Below, piece after piece: positions 23,624 to 37,000 of a stretch of DNA of 64,000 nt. Source of the stretch: Ricinus communis. Its lineage: Eukaryota; Streptophyta; Magnoliopsida; Malpighiales; Euphorbiaceae. A program made the translations under genes and the position numbers. The DNA lies in assembly GCF_019578655.1 (NCBI RefSeq), contig NC_063260.1:13208001-13272000 (forward strand), read 5' to 3'. Within the stretch, counting starts at the first letter, position 1; every line of letters starts with the position of its first letter. The notes under the pieces are model-generated. The model made no database searches, had not been told where the DNA came from, and saw nothing but the letters and a program-made list of their open reading frames with translations.

Positions 23624-25648
23624 GCTGCATTCATATTTTTTTTAGCTCGATTTGTTTTTTGTTTTCCCTTTACACTAGCAGATGAAGTTATTGTAGTCCA
23701 TCATAATCGGGACTTCCATGGTGGTGCATTACATCTTAAGTTTCCGCTATTGCTGTATTTAATGTATTTATGCGACTGATTGAACAACTCAAATGCCCTC
23801 TATCTCCAAATTGAAATATCTTTGCAGGAAAAGAAATCATGTTGTTTGGTCATGTCCCTGTAGGCTTCTAAATGAGAATGTACATCTGCACCTACACCTG
23901 TATATAAAGTTAATAAATCAATCATGTTACAGTATCAAATTCAATGCTAGAGAGACCTACTGTCTAAGCAGTAAAAGTGTTAGCCACAGCATCATGAATG
24001 GTTTGGAGATTATATGTAGCAACTACAGAGGTGCATAATTAAAGAATTTCCATCTAAAATGCATGCACATGCATTTCACCGACACTGTTTTTCAGTTGCC
24101 TACGCCAGTAGTCAAGGGCTCAGCGCATATTGTAGATCAACAGTTCAACTTTTGGCAGCTCAAGCTGTTTAATATAACCCAAAAAGGAAAAAGAAGTGAT
24201 TATACAAACACATCAGTTCTGCCATTGTAGTTAAAACAGCTTACAATTCAATATTTCTTACAATATATATGAATACGAGTAGCACCCCATCGATGACGTC
24301 TCCAAAAGTGTGAGATTTTGAATCCGAACCATAATCGGAGCCATTGAAAAAGCAAAAGCAGTATAGAATTTATAATGATACGTTCACCTAATCTAGCATT
24401 TAGGTAACCTAAAGTGGGAATATAAAGAAGTAATCTAGGAGTTTTTTCAAATTACGTTTTCACTAAACTAATACTAATAAGTTATCTAGTTGAAGATTTT
24501 CAACTCAAGAAAAAGAGAAGAAAATAAGAGCTGCATATGTAAGAATCTTCTGAGAAATATACATAATTGTGGGCGGGTGTTAACATATGGCATAAAGCTG
24601 AGAAATGGGCGGTGCATAGTAATGGATTTGGACTTTGGGGTCTCTCTATTTTGTGTTCTGGTGTCTCCTTATCTTAACGTTCACTGAATATATATATATG
24701 TTATCTACTTGTTCTTACCAAATTATTTTTGCAAATTTTGGTCATCCTCTTTCCATTCTCCAAATGGAAAATATCACAAAAATAATCTGCTTTAACCTGA
24801 AGTATACAGTAGTACTATTGGTTAATGGGCATGGTTTCCTATATTTTTGATATTAGACCATCGGTATTATTCTTAAAATAAAAAATATTGATTTACTGAG
24901 ATTTAATTTATATCAAAAGTGGGCAAATATTAATCAAAACGCAGTAAAAAGAATAAAATTAGCCTCCTAACGCTACTAAAATTATCAATAAAAGAAAAAA
25001 GTAGTAAATGTAGCCTCATAATACTACTGACATTATTAATAAACAAAACAATAATCGTTCATCTTATATGGATACGATTGAATTCAAGTTTGTTCCATTT
25101 TAGCTAAACATTTAATTCATATAATAAAAATGATATATAAGTATGGCTTAGCCTACTGATGGGTCCGATAAATAAAAAAGAGTAACTCGGTATGGGGAAA
25201 CCCTGAAGATGCTGCAATTAGGGTTACACCACCGTCCACACATGCAAGGTGGCATGAAACCACTTCATATAGTAAGTATAATTCAGGAATCTGGATGTTT
25301 CCTTGGCTCTTAAAAACAGAGAATTGATTATCTTCCTCACTAGTCATTCACGTATCCCTTCAGTTTAATTTCCAACTTTATATTTTTCATATATATTAAA
25401 CAGGACAAAGCCATGCATGAGAAAAAAGAAAAAGAAAAACAAAAACTATATATCCTTAAGTAACCCATCTGGGACTGGTAGTTAGGCTTTCTTAACTGCT
25501 AATCCTGTTAGAGGGACCTACCCACATCATCTCAAGATTTAAACCCTTCCTATATTTATAAAATTTTGTACGTCTCCCTCCTCCAGTTCTAGACAAAGTT
25601 ATGTTGCCGACAGAAAATTAACCATGTAATATGTCCCATATACCATCT

Positions 25649-25650
<2 letters not shown>

Positions 25651-25679
<29 letters not shown>
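25651..25679. repeat. (TA)n microsatellite
   Basis: About 14 TA units. Confidence 0.95.
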
Positions 25680-25683
<4 letters not shown>

Positions 25684-25835
25684 TTATCTAAGTAAAAGAA
25701 AATATAATTATAATAATAATTTGATCCCCATCTGTGAATGCGCAAAAGATTCAATATCTTATCTTGGTCATAAATTAAAACTGCTTCTTATTATTATTAA
25801 GTTTACATGTAAATTGACTATTTTTTATCATAATA

Positions 25836-25942
25836 AATAGAAAAATAACGTGTATATATGAATATTTATGTTTTAATGTTAGATGATTGACACAATTTTA
25901 TTATTTAAAATTAATAAATATGTGTCAATTATTTTTCTATTT
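25836..25942. repeat. Nested perfect inverted repeats (foldback)
   Basis: Outer arms AATAGAAAAATAA (25836-25848) and TTATTTTTCTATT (25930-25942) are perfect complements. Inner arms ATTGACACA (25886-25894) and TGTGTCAAT (25921-25929) are also perfect complements. The whole can form a two-step hairpin and may be a short MITE. Confidence 0.6.
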
Positions 25943-28900
25943 AATATATAAATAAAACACACAAGTGTAGAAAAGTTTTTTATATTACACTATATGCATT
26001 TTCTTCATCCTCTCTACGATTTTCATTAAAGCGAGTCAACTTTATCCATTTGACAACACTATTAATGGACCGACCGACCATTTGTGTCGAAGCTTTTCTC
26101 ACACGGTAATGCAATACTTTACTTACAGCAAGAAATCTTTGGATGTCCACTTCAAGCATAGCTTGAATATCCACAAAAGGGTTTTTCTTGAAAACGACTA
26201 AACCATCAGTAGGAATCTTAATCACTAGGTTAATTACGCAAAGCTTAATCTATATATAACTGTTCTTGCAACTGCTGAGCTATTGAATGCCATCTGGCCT
26301 AATCGAGTGCTTTCTAGTTTCTTTTTTCCTGGATGCCCGGAGGATTAAGACATAGATTAGTTTCATTAAAACTAATTAATTAACTAAAAAAATGGTAATT
26401 ATATATATTAAGCACCAGGAATAACTACTTCTATTGTATGCATATGCATGCGATTCCATATATATTATGTCAATATTCTTCTCAGTTGACTTGGTGAGTC
26501 TTCATTAAGTAATAATAGTACCAGACATATTATATGCCGTAGATATTATTAAAGGGAAAAAAACCAGAAAAATTAAGCTGAAAGGAATATTATATTATTG
26601 TTAATAGGTTAATTTCATATGTTTGTGATTAATAATTCCCCATTTATGCTTAAACTTCAGCAACTTTTTTTTTTTGTAATCAGATGAATATTTTGGATTT
26701 TTTTTCTTTATATAATAGACAATCATCCTATTGATTTTCTTTGTTTCAGTTATGGTCGTAGCAGTCCAAGATGGCTTTCATAGTTTATGAAAGTGAGCTC
26801 TAATGGAGCAGACCGATCACGAACTTTCCGATCTGTTGACCGCTCCTGCGCCACCGTCCAGATTGATTAACGTGGGGTTGCAGTTCACAAGCATGCATCT
26901 TTGTCCAACCATGCAGTTACTTATCTTGTATATAATTTCTTCTGATGTCAGGACCTTTTGAGACCAAAAGAAAAGAAAGAAGCCTAGGACTGAAGCAAAT
27001 GCCACAATATGGAGTGACGGTTAGTTCAGTTTCTGCCAATGTGGAGTGGGACCTAATCCCATATTTCATTCCAAACGCCATAAGTGTCTTGCTACATATT
27101 CACAATTAAACACTTAAATATAAATATATATATAAGAATTCTATCTCTTTTTCTATCCAAAGATGAAAATAATTTATAATTTTAATGATGTTTACTTGGA
27201 GCCAAGAATACTAACATTCAAATGTTTCAAACCCATTAAATGATAAGATAACTGGTATTCAGTCCCCTTTTTCATTGCAGATTTAGAGATGTAATATTTT
27301 CAATTTTATTTTATTAAATCTCTTAATTCTTCATTTTATTTTATCAAATTTTTTGTATTTTTTTATTAAATTCTTTTATCTATATATGAAAAAATAAGCT
27401 TTAAAATTCTTATTTTTTACGTCTCAATCTCTTAAAGTTTTTTATAATTTAAAATTTTCTAAAATATTAGTTATATAAATTTTTTAAATTTATATTATAT
27501 TATTATTTTTATATCTTATTGCTGTCCTTTTCGTATCTTTTTAGTATCACTCTTTTTTTAGAAAATTATGACAATATCATTTTATTTTATTTTTTTTGTG
27601 TTTACCCTTAGATTACACCATTCAAGTAATTAACACCGCCAACAGAATTAATACTTTTATTACATAATACTCTTTCTTTATTCTTATGTTAGTGATGTAA
27701 AAACTGAACAAAAAATTAGTTATGTTATATTATCAATTAAATATTTTAATACAAAATAAAATGAGTGTGTATTTATTTACTCTTAAAATTTAATGAGCAT
27801 TTAAATATTGTGTCCATTTACCCTTTCAAATTCAATAAACATTCACATAAAATGGTGTGTCTTTAATGGAAATTCACATACAAAAATGTATTAAAAATAT
27901 AAAATTAGTTTTATAATTTCATATAACAGTTTAAGTTTTTAGAAGATATATTCTTTAAAAAATCCTATATTTCCAAGAAACTGTATTTAATTTATTAAAT
28001 TTACACGTCCAGAAAAAACACCACATCCTAAAAAAAGTGAATTTGGATCATAATTAAAAGAATTATACAGTTGAATAAGTAGTGGTACTAATTTATTAGA
28101 AAAGAATCAACCTAGTGGCTCAATACGCTATCTAAAGCTTTCTATCTTTTTGGTAGATTGAGTTTACGTTAATCAAGTAGTATTTAATTAACTACCTGAT
28201 TATGATGGTTACCTATTATACAAATTTAGAATATAATCATGTACCCTCTACGTGTGTGTATTCACATGCATCTCCTAACTAAACTATTCAAGTCAAAATT
28301 GTTGAACGTTGATTTCAGCTCACTTGACCTATAAGAATGGCCCAAGCGTACATACCGTATGGAAAAATCTTCACATATACAATAGACATCTTCAAAACAC
28401 AAGCAATATTGCGATTGACATCATATTTATCAATTATTTATCTCTCAAAATAATTAGGGAATGAGATTTCACTATACGTAACTATACAAATTCTCCTTTA
28501 CATTATAATATTCGTAAAATCACAATACATGTCAATAGACTTCAAATCCGTCGTTGTAGCACTAACTTTACAACTAGATATAGAAATCCAACCAAAACGA
28601 GTACATCAACACTTTTAAGAATATAATTTTAAAATTTCAATTCAAATTCTTAAATCATTTGTTGAAAGTCGTCCAACTACTGTGATATGACCGGAGATGA
28701 TATTTCTTAAAATAAATCAGTTGGAGATATATATTAGACTTCAAAGAAGCTAGAAACACCAATGTGCGCAAATCCTTATTTATATTCTTTCACATTAATT
28801 TTGGTGAGGGATAGCCAATAAGGTACCAACTTTTCTACATTTTCCATTTTTGGTTATAAACCTTTTCACAAATCAAAAGTAGTGTAAAGGATGGTCGGTC

Positions 28901-28999
28901 AGGGTTACACCCACCGAGCTGATGCCGCACGTGCCAATGGCGAGCCAGCCCGCACCCATAGGACCAGCGCCCTGCGATCTTGGTACAGGTTGCGTGAGT

Positions 29000-29021
29000 A
29001 ACGGTCACTAATATGACCGTT
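29000..29021. promoter_or_regulatory. AACGGTCA palindrome (inverted MSA/MYB-type sites)
   Basis: AACGGTCA (29000-29007), a six-base spacer CTAATA and TGACCGTT (29014-29021) form a perfect 8+8 inverted repeat. AACGG is the core of mitosis-specific activator sites bound by three-repeat MYBs. A CACGTG lies 70 bases to the left in the same GC-richer island. It is ~0.93 kb upstream of the A70-like start codon. Confidence 0.4.
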
Positions 29022-29841
29022 GGGGGATGGCTCCATTTTAAATATTGAAGTTCGGTTCTGACAGCTAAAGGCTATAACTGGGCCACTGGGCAATTATAAT
29101 TATATACTCCCAAATGCCTCCATCCAGCAGTTCTCGAGAAAAAAAAAAGCTCACACCGCATATAAATAACCCATCTCCAAAGTTCACTTTTCTTCAGGCC
29201 TTTGCAATATTAAAATTATTTCTGTGGCCACACTGGAATTATAATGGGATAATTAACATATATTATAATATATATATATATTCATCGTTCAAACATTAGA
29301 TATAATGTAAAAATTAAAACTAATTTAGTTTTTTTTTCTGAAACTAATAACTATACGAAAGATTATATCTTTTTTTATTAATACAACTTGCTACTAAATA
29401 TGCCATCCTTTGTGAAAATTAACAATGAAATTATTATTTATGAAATTCAAAGATTGGGCAGAATATGATGTGCAACACAAATTTGTCATGGCATAATTGC
29501 TAAGCAAGCAAGCCATAATAGAGTACCACTGTTTTTAAAATCATTATCATATATATACTATAAAAAGAAAAAGAATTAGAGGCTTCATACTTAACTTTGG
29601 CAAAAACAGAATATTTTAATTGTGCTTTAATCTATCTAATATTTCTTTTAAACAACTAGGCCACCTCAGATTTTACTTTAATCATTCCGTTAATAAGAAA
29701 AAGATATGAAGAACCCACTATGGAAGCTCCCGTACATATAAACTCTCACACACTCCACACATCTCAACCATCCGCATTCACCCCTCACCTAAATCCAACG
29801 GCCTACATTTGTCCACTAGCCGCGTCCCCGCACTCCTCCTC

Positions 29842-29848
29842 TATATAA
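29842..29848 (+). promoter_or_regulatory. TATA box of A70-like gene
   Basis: TATATAA in a C/T-rich context 114 bases before the start codon. It fits a leader of ~80 bases. Confidence 0.6.
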
Positions 29849-29955
29849 CCACAACCACTTTCTCTCCCTCACTCCCCAAATCCACACTAAAGACAGACAC
29901 ACTCCTCCATTTCCCAAATGTAAGTTGGAACAAAACAAAAAAGAAGGAAGAAAAA

Positions 29956-31377
29956 ATGGGTTCGCTCTCACTTTCACTTCAAATTGTAATGATTTCCACT
30001 GGAATATTATCACTAGCTTTGGTTTGTAAAGTCTCTGTTCCATTAGTCATAAATTTCTCTGTTCAACAAGCTCCTAGTCTATGGAGTTCACTTTGTTCTT
30101 GGCTTAAACCTCCTTATCTTTATGTTATACTCAATTGTATCATTATCACCATCGCTGCCTCTTCAAGGTTCCACCATAGCCATGGCGATAATAATAAAGA
30201 TCACCATCAAGAAGTACCACCTGCACCCAAAATTTCGTTACCAGAGCCCGATCATCATTTTCCCTACGAGATAAAGGTTTCTACGGCGGAGTATTATGGA
30301 GGTCTGCCGGTGGAGGAGGAGGTTGTGTATGAGCAGAGAGAGGTGGAGAAGGTCAGTGCAGATGTCTTTGAGGATAAGAGTACTGTTACGGCGAACGGTT
30401 CTTTGGAGGTTGTTGAGGATAAAGATGAAGACTTTGTAATCTCCAAGTCCACGTGGGTTCCTTCGAAGAGAATTGATCCATCGGAAAGTCAGCCGGAACT
30501 TCTTATTCCGGCTGAGAAACCTCTGATTTCTGCTCGTTTTGGTCATCGGAAACCGGTTAAAGCCAGTCCTGAAGGTATGGATTATTTTGCTTTTCTTTCT
30601 TTACTCCACAACGGCTAGATTTTCAAGCATGTTTTTGAAATTGCATGTTTTTTTTTTCTTTTGGTCGGCGTCCACTTGGGCCTTTTCCGGCGCCGTGTTC
30701 GAAGATTTTGTGTTAAACGTGTCGTATCAAGATTTGAAACCTATGGCTCTCATATGTGCTTTAACATGAAACGCTGTCGTTTAGCCATCACTGCACTTGA
30801 TTTGAACTTTATACGACAAAATAGAAATCAAAGGCGGCGTCTCTTTGACGCTTTTAATCTGAAAATACAAAAAAGCCCCTCCATATTAAAAAAGAAAGAT
30901 TAAAAAGTTAGAAACACCGTTAATTAAGAACAAATAGGTAATTCCACGATTAAACATTTTTTGTTGATATATATTCTAGGTGGAAGAGCGTTGAGAGTTG
31001 CAAAGCCGAAACGGCAGGAGACGCTGGAAAACACATGGAAAATGATAACGGAGGGACGACCAATGCCATTGACGAGACACTTGAAGAAATCGGATACTTT
31101 CGATTATCATGGCCGTCCAGTATGTGAAGCGGACTCACGTTTGGCGAAGAAATCAGAGACGTTGAAGGACAGGACCAATTACCAGCTGCCGCCTGGGAGC
31201 AACGGAAACTCTCCTGCGTCATCAGGTGGTAAGCTCAGGAAAGAACCCTCTTTGAGTCAGGACGAGTTGAATCGGCGGGTTGAAGCGTTTATTAAGAAGT
31301 TCAATGATGAAATGAGGATGCAGAGGCAAGAGTCTTTGAATCAGTACAAGGAAATGATTAACCGTGGAAGCCATTAA
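29956..31377 (+). CDS. DUF4408 and DUF761 domain protein, PAMP-induced A70-like
   Basis: Two exons (29956-30574 and 30980-31377) give 338 aa. The start is the ATG of MGSLSLSLQIVMIS; the same frame is open further upstream but has no ATG there. Residues ~1-70 hold two hydrophobic segments with WSSLCSWLKPPYLYVILNCI, the DUF4408 signature, probably a membrane anchor. The middle is acidic and disordered. After the intron come KPKRQETLENTWKMITEGR, PLTRHLKKSDTF and the C-terminal DUF761 motif LNRRVEAFIKKFNDEMRMQR. Arabidopsis A70 (PAMP-induced) has the same architecture; molecular function is unknown. A TATA box lies at 29842 and the intron is GT-AG. A role in stress or defence is family inference only. 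Confidence 0.9.
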
Positions 31378-33100
31378 TTTTTTTATCATTTCCAAAATAT
31401 AGCTATTTCCACTGTGGAGAAAACAAAAAAAAAAAAAAAAAAGGTTTTTTTGACAGGTCTGTTTGTTTGATTTTACAGGAACAGGAAATTCTTATTTTAA
31501 ATATAGGAATTAGAATTTTGAAGGTGGAAGTGTATGGATGAATGGGGGCTTCCATAATATACAGATTGGGATTAAAAGAAATTATTGTGTTTTGTTTGAA
31601 TATAATAGTGTCTGTAAAGGAAGAAAGTTATTTGTGTTTATGTTTAATGAATGAATGAATGAGTAATATAATACGTGATTTTAGGTATGTGCAAGTAGTC
31701 GGATAATATTATTATTTACATTACAAAACAAAATGTAAATTATGGTTCAGTTTATCAGGGCATGGCAAACCTCTCACATCCATTACAATTTACAACTTTT
31801 TCCATTATCAATATTATTCAGATTTAAATTTTATTTTATTAATAGATTTTACATTTAGTTCAATTATTTTTTGTTTTACTATTTTTAAATTAATTTTAAA
31901 TTATTTATATATTAAATTTATAAATAATTAATATATATTTATTAATTTTAAATAATTAAATAAATATATTATTTTTTTATTTATTACGGTAATTATATTG
32001 AAGTAAAATCAACTCTAATAATGAATACAATTGTTGAAATAGAAACTGGAAGGATAGGAATGAAATGAGAGAGCTTGAAATTGTTGGAGTAGTAGATTCG
32101 GCGGTATCTTGTTGTCTTTGCACATTTGGCAAACTGTCCCCAAACTCGTAAGCTTGGATAGTAAGAAAAGTCAAATAAACTATAATTGTTGGTTCAATAA
32201 TCAGGAAAAGAAAAGGAAGAAGATAATAATAATAATAATAAAGAGAAGAAGCAATTACAAATAAACTTATCAAAAGAGTAAGAGTGTAACAGTTTGTCAA
32301 AATCCCACGAAATGGGGGAGATGGGTCATCGCAGTAATGGCCAGTTATGCCGGCAGCCAAATTTCTATACCTACCAGCAGAACAGAAAGAAGAGCAAACA
32401 AAGATATATAATAGTAAGAAAAGTAGCTCTGCTAAATTTGAAGGGGGCTTAAGTTGACCGGAATAACATTTTGCCACACTTCTCAAATGCTCAGCAGTTG
32501 ACACGAGGCATAGAGAATTTGCTTATTATGCTTCCCCAATAGTTGCAATGACCCAAAGTTACCAGCTTCACTAAAAGGCTGCATCAAAACTAATAGAAAC
32601 ACCGTCAAGAGAGTGTGCACTGGATCACATATCAAAACTAAATGTTCGATTAACTAAAAAGTCAATTTGTTAACTATAATCTTTCAGTTAATCAAATAAT
32701 AATAATAATAAAAAGAATAGAGAGAAAGAAGGTTTCGTTCTCTAATTTTTTTCAGTAATTGATGAAAATTCTAAAAATTGTTTATTAAGAGTTTTTATTT
32801 AAAAATATATAATATTATAAAATGTAAATATTTAAAAAAATATTTGAAATGTTATATAAAAGAAATTTTAAAATTATATTTATCTATATATATATATATA
32901 TATAATAAATAAATTAATGGCAGAAGTCATAATCCATCGGTTAAGTAAATCACTTTTTTTTAAATTAACAACCAAAATGAGACCGATTAACCAAACTTCT
33001 TGAAAATAAAAATTAAAACCGAACAATCTTTTCATTCAATTTCGGTCGGTTTTCTGGTTAATTTGGTTTGTCCCATAGCAAAACCATGCGAGTGAGCATA
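31378..33100. other. AT-rich intergenic region
   Basis: This holds the A70-like 3'UTR, an A-run at 31424-31442, AT-rich low complexity, an (AAT)n tract near 32225-32240 and a (TA)n tract at 32886-32904. A 175-residue minus-strand ORF (31977-32504) is rich in tyrosine and leucine from simple repeats and resembles no family, so it is not called as a gene. Confidence 0.6.
32886..32904. repeat. (TA)n microsatellite
   Basis: About nine TA units in A/T-rich DNA. Confidence 0.9.
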
Positions 33101-33107
33101 CTTTTTA

Positions 33108-33500
33108 GCTTCTAGCACTTGATTAGACAAAATGGAAGCTGTGTTCAAGATTTCCATGGGATTGCTTGCTTCATTCCGAAATAGAAGGCATTCCCACTCT
33201 CATATCTCCAAAAGGATGCAAGCAAACAAGCTACATTTGTCCTCCATATCAGAGTTCAGACCCTGTTCAATATCCCTGATCAGCAATTGCCATGTTTGAC
33301 CCACTGAGTTCCAAACCAGAAACTCTGGTCTTACATTCAAGCACGATGCTAGCCAAACTGCCCTGCCTTTCATCCTGACAAGCACCACACACCAGATAAA
33401 AATCATCAGCAGCATTCCGCTTCCTCTTCAAATTATGCCCTACTGGAAGTCCTTGAATTAGCAGCCTCCAAATAAACATCAGAATTTTGCTAGGCAGCAT
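33108..33500 (-). pseudogene. LINE remnant: reverse-transcriptase zinc-binding domain (zf-RVT)
   Basis: On the minus strand PSKILMFIWRLLIQGLPVGH, then NLKRKR and YLVCGACQDE, match the zf-RVT segment found after the reverse transcriptase of plant non-LTR retrotransposons. The frame then shifts and continues as LNVRPEFLVWNSVGQTWQ, LLIRDIEQGL and NPMEILNTASILSNQVLEA. Stops and frameshifts show that it is dead. No upstream RT core was found, so it is a 5'-truncated fragment typical of LINE insertion. Confidence 0.75.
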
Positions 33501-33539
33501 AAGAGCCTACAGCTCTTTCCAAACACCTGCTTCCTTTAA

Positions 33540-34005
33540 AGAATTCAGCATCAATTATTGATGAGACATAGTATATATACTTTCAAAGCTTGAGCAATTT
33601 CATAACCTGATTCGACTGAATAGCTCCGGTGCCTTGAAAAATGCCATACCGGAAAACACAATAATTCATTGCCACATTATGCACTTTTGAATATTCAGCC
33701 TCATTCATCAAACATAACTCATTTAAACCAGTTGTGATCCAGGTGCTCGTCCTGGCTATACCACATGTACTTCTCTGTATTTGTTCACGTCGCATGGAAA
33801 TCCTTCCGGTTAGAAAACACAAGAAGTATTATGATATCAAGTAAAGAATTTGATGGAAATATACATGTTTTCTGATACAATAAAAAATTATCATACAACT
33901 TACAAAAGACAACTTCAGGTGTAAATCTGTAGCACTTAGCAACAGTATACAATCTGTCAAAACCTCATCCCTAGTTAAATGCCTCAACTTGAAATTTCCA
34001 AGTAA
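33540..34005 (-). other. 3' flank of SYF1 gene
   Basis: This carries the presumed 3'UTR of SYF1. A 79-residue minus-strand ORF (33583-33822) has no recognised motif and is probably chance or further LINE debris. Confidence 0.4.
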
Positions 34006-37000
34006 TCATGCTTGTCTTTGCCTTTTCATTCTTGCAAGGGCACCAAGAGGGCCTTCACCATCCTTGTCCTTTGCAGCAGTGGCATGGTTTCCAGCTTCAT
34101 CAGATTCAACCTCTTCTCTCTTCCTAGCCAATCCTCCAAAGACAGCAGATGGAACATCTTTTTGTGTGATTTCCACTTTTTCATCATCTTCAGAGTCACT
34201 TTCTTCTGGCAGTTCAATGTCTTCTTGATTTGCATTAACCTTTATCACTCCATCATTCTGTGATTCCACTCCAGCACTCACAAATCCAACCTTTCTGCTG
34301 CTATCTTTAGCTGTATTGTTGTTGGCCACAGGGGCTAACTGCCTTTCTAGAGCAGCCATTTCATCTTCAGGGACCCCAGCTAATTTCAATTTGTCTTTTG
34401 CCTCATCAATGTTCAGCCTTTGATCCTTCTGCATTAAATACTCTGGCAGAATAAAGTGTGTCTGCAATGAAAGGAATGGGGAAAGAAGGTTAATTCAACT
34501 GTAAATTCCACAAAAGATGCAAAACAAAGATGACAATCTGATATCACAAGGCTATATTACAATTCTTAGTACATAGACTAAAGAAGTCCATCAAAGTTTC
34601 AATCAAGCAACATATTGTCCTCAAGACATTATTATAATTGGAGTGGCCAGCTAATGGCAGAAAATTTAGAAGATAAATGATGGATCTCCACATATCATTA
34701 CTATGTATCCTAACTTCAACCTAATTACAAGTTTTCATTTTTCTTTCAGGCTTCATCTGACAATAGCTGACAGCAAAACAAGGTATTCTATATGAAACAA
34801 AACCAACTCCATGAATGGCTTATTGAAGTTGCTCGAGCCCTTGGGTGGCATATTTGCTAAAGGCAAAAGGCACACCAAGGCGCAAAGGTGTCCTGGAGCC
34901 TAGGTGCAAGGCACAGGTGCGCGCCTTATAGTAGTAAGGTGCAAAAAAGAAAATCATAAAATAAAGCTAATAAGGCTCATTAACATAAAACATGCATAAA
35001 ATCATAAACTTAGCTTGTACAGAGACATAAAACTAAAGAAAAACACATCCAATATAGGCCATAATAGTAAGTCCTACTCCTGCTAAATAACTAAAATTCC
35101 TAAAGCCTCTTCCATAAAACTATAATTATAGTGTCCTAATTATAATCATCAATTAAAATCATCATCAGTAAGGTCTATATAGGCATCTTCTTCTTCTCCA
35201 ATCTCCAGTTCCTCATTTTCTTCAACATCAGCCTCTTCCTCATCTCTAAGTACTAAATGACTATAAACCGTCTTTCAAGAATATATTTTTGTTTAGACCT
35301 AGTAAGCAATTACTATAAACCCTTAGGCCTAGCATGCAATTCTCCTTTCTTCTTTTTTTTTTTTTTCTAGTCTGATCATGAGTGGTGGTTGTGTTTAATT
35401 TGCAATAATCTTCAATCTTCTTCCTTTTTTTCGCTTGAGATAATTAGGTGTGGGTGAGTCCATGAAAACATATTTTAAAACTTAAAATAGATAGCTCAAA
35501 CTGCATAATGTATTTGAACAAGAAAAAAAAACCATTAAAGGTCAAAATATTACAAAGGCAAGGCACAAAAGGCGCCTGCCTTTAAAGCGCTGAGGCTCAT
35601 AGGTTTGTGCTTGGTGCCTCAGGTGTGCCTTTAACAACTGTGTTGGGTGCACAGTGAAGATGAATCACAAAAGCAAATATTGATTTCTTAACAGCAATAA
35701 AGCAAAATGAGTTCTGACAAACAAATAATGTTACTATCGTACCACAAGACTACTATAATAAGCATACCTGGCTATAGCTTGCAGAAACACTTCTTTTAAT
35801 ACGCAGCATTTCCCGGAAAGTATCCTCATTTCCATGTTGCACCTCAAACTCATGCCATTCATTCCAGAAATCAGCATCAGATCGTGGATCAGAAAATTGA
35901 GAAGCAAATACATATATACCACGTGCACGATCAATTTCTCCCAAATTTTTCTCCAACTTTGCATACTTCAAACACATTGTTTTTACATCCTTGTCAGGAA
36001 GACCAGACTCAATGGCTTGCTCATATATCTCTCTTGTTTTTGGGACACCAAATATTTCTGCTGCACGGGCAATATAGATTTCATACATCTCCAATTTTTC
36101 AGTATTGGGGACAGCTTTAGTTGCTTGATCATAAACCTTCATAGCTCGCTTTGCCAAACCATAATCCTCTTCCAGCTTTGCATATTGAAGATACAAAGGT
36201 TTCACCGCATCAGCAGGAGCCTGGTAAGCATAAGAGAAAACCACAAGAACGTCAGCATCTCCACAAACTGAACTACTTCAGAGACAAACAGAACACCCAT
36301 GCAGAAAACATAGAAACACCATACTAGCAAAATCAAGTTCAAAAACCAGACAAATCTTAGGCTAAATTGGTCCTGGAAAATATTATAAACTGAATAGCAA
36401 ATATTCTAAGTCCCTATATTAAAAGACTTCTGACAGCCAGTCTGGATCTTGACCCAATAGGCAACTGGGTTAAAGAGTCATTGGTCCAACCGGTGGGTCA
36501 GTGGTTCAACCATTGGTCACATACACACACACACGTGCGCACATAGAATTCAATATAATAATATTAATAATTTACTATTATAAATATCATTTAATTTAAT
36601 ATCCTAAAACTTATTTTAAAATATTTTTATTATAATTCTTTCCATTTATTAATTATGTGTAACATGTCTTATATAAAGTAATTTTTAATATTAAATAAAT
36701 ATTATGAAAATATACTAAATATGTGAAATAAATGTATCGTATTATTTGGGATTTAGAATTTATATTAAATAAATAAAAAAAAACAAAATAACATCATATC
36801 TTACTTAGCTTGGTGTGAAGCATATTCAAGACTTACAATGTGAAGTTTGAAATTCAAATCTCAAGTTTGATAATTTTTTCTTTCAAATTATTTTCAATTT
36901 AAATAATGAACTGGGTCAATGCTTGGGCTGCCAGGTCACTGAGAAACACAGCCAGGTCCTTGGGTTTTTCTGGGCCAATATCCCATCTGGTTCAATTATA

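Larger units (their letters stand above)
23640..29700. other. Long AT-rich intergenic region
   Basis: Six kilobases without a recognisable gene. It holds a (TA)n tract (25651-25679), nested inverted repeats (25836-25942), a two-copy direct repeat near 24950-25055 (TAGCCTC...ACTAC, ~60 bases apart) and a GC-richer island at 28890-29060 with a G-box-like CACGTG and an AACGG palindrome. Small ORFs at 25153-25347, 25980-26225 and 26817-27005 on the minus strand match no family I know and are probably chance. Confidence 0.6.

Noticed and set aside
25980..26225. 81-residue minus-strand ORF with basic composition
   Set aside because: No recognised family, no splice partners and no promoter; kept only as part of the intergenic description.
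31977..32504. Open 175-residue minus-strand ORF
   Set aside because: Its tyrosine and leucine runs come from AAT and AAG simple repeats, no family motif is present, and no splice or promoter support was seen.
33583..33822. 79-residue minus-strand ORF near the SYF1 3' end
   Set aside because: No motif; in frame with nothing in SYF1, probably 3'UTR or repeat debris.
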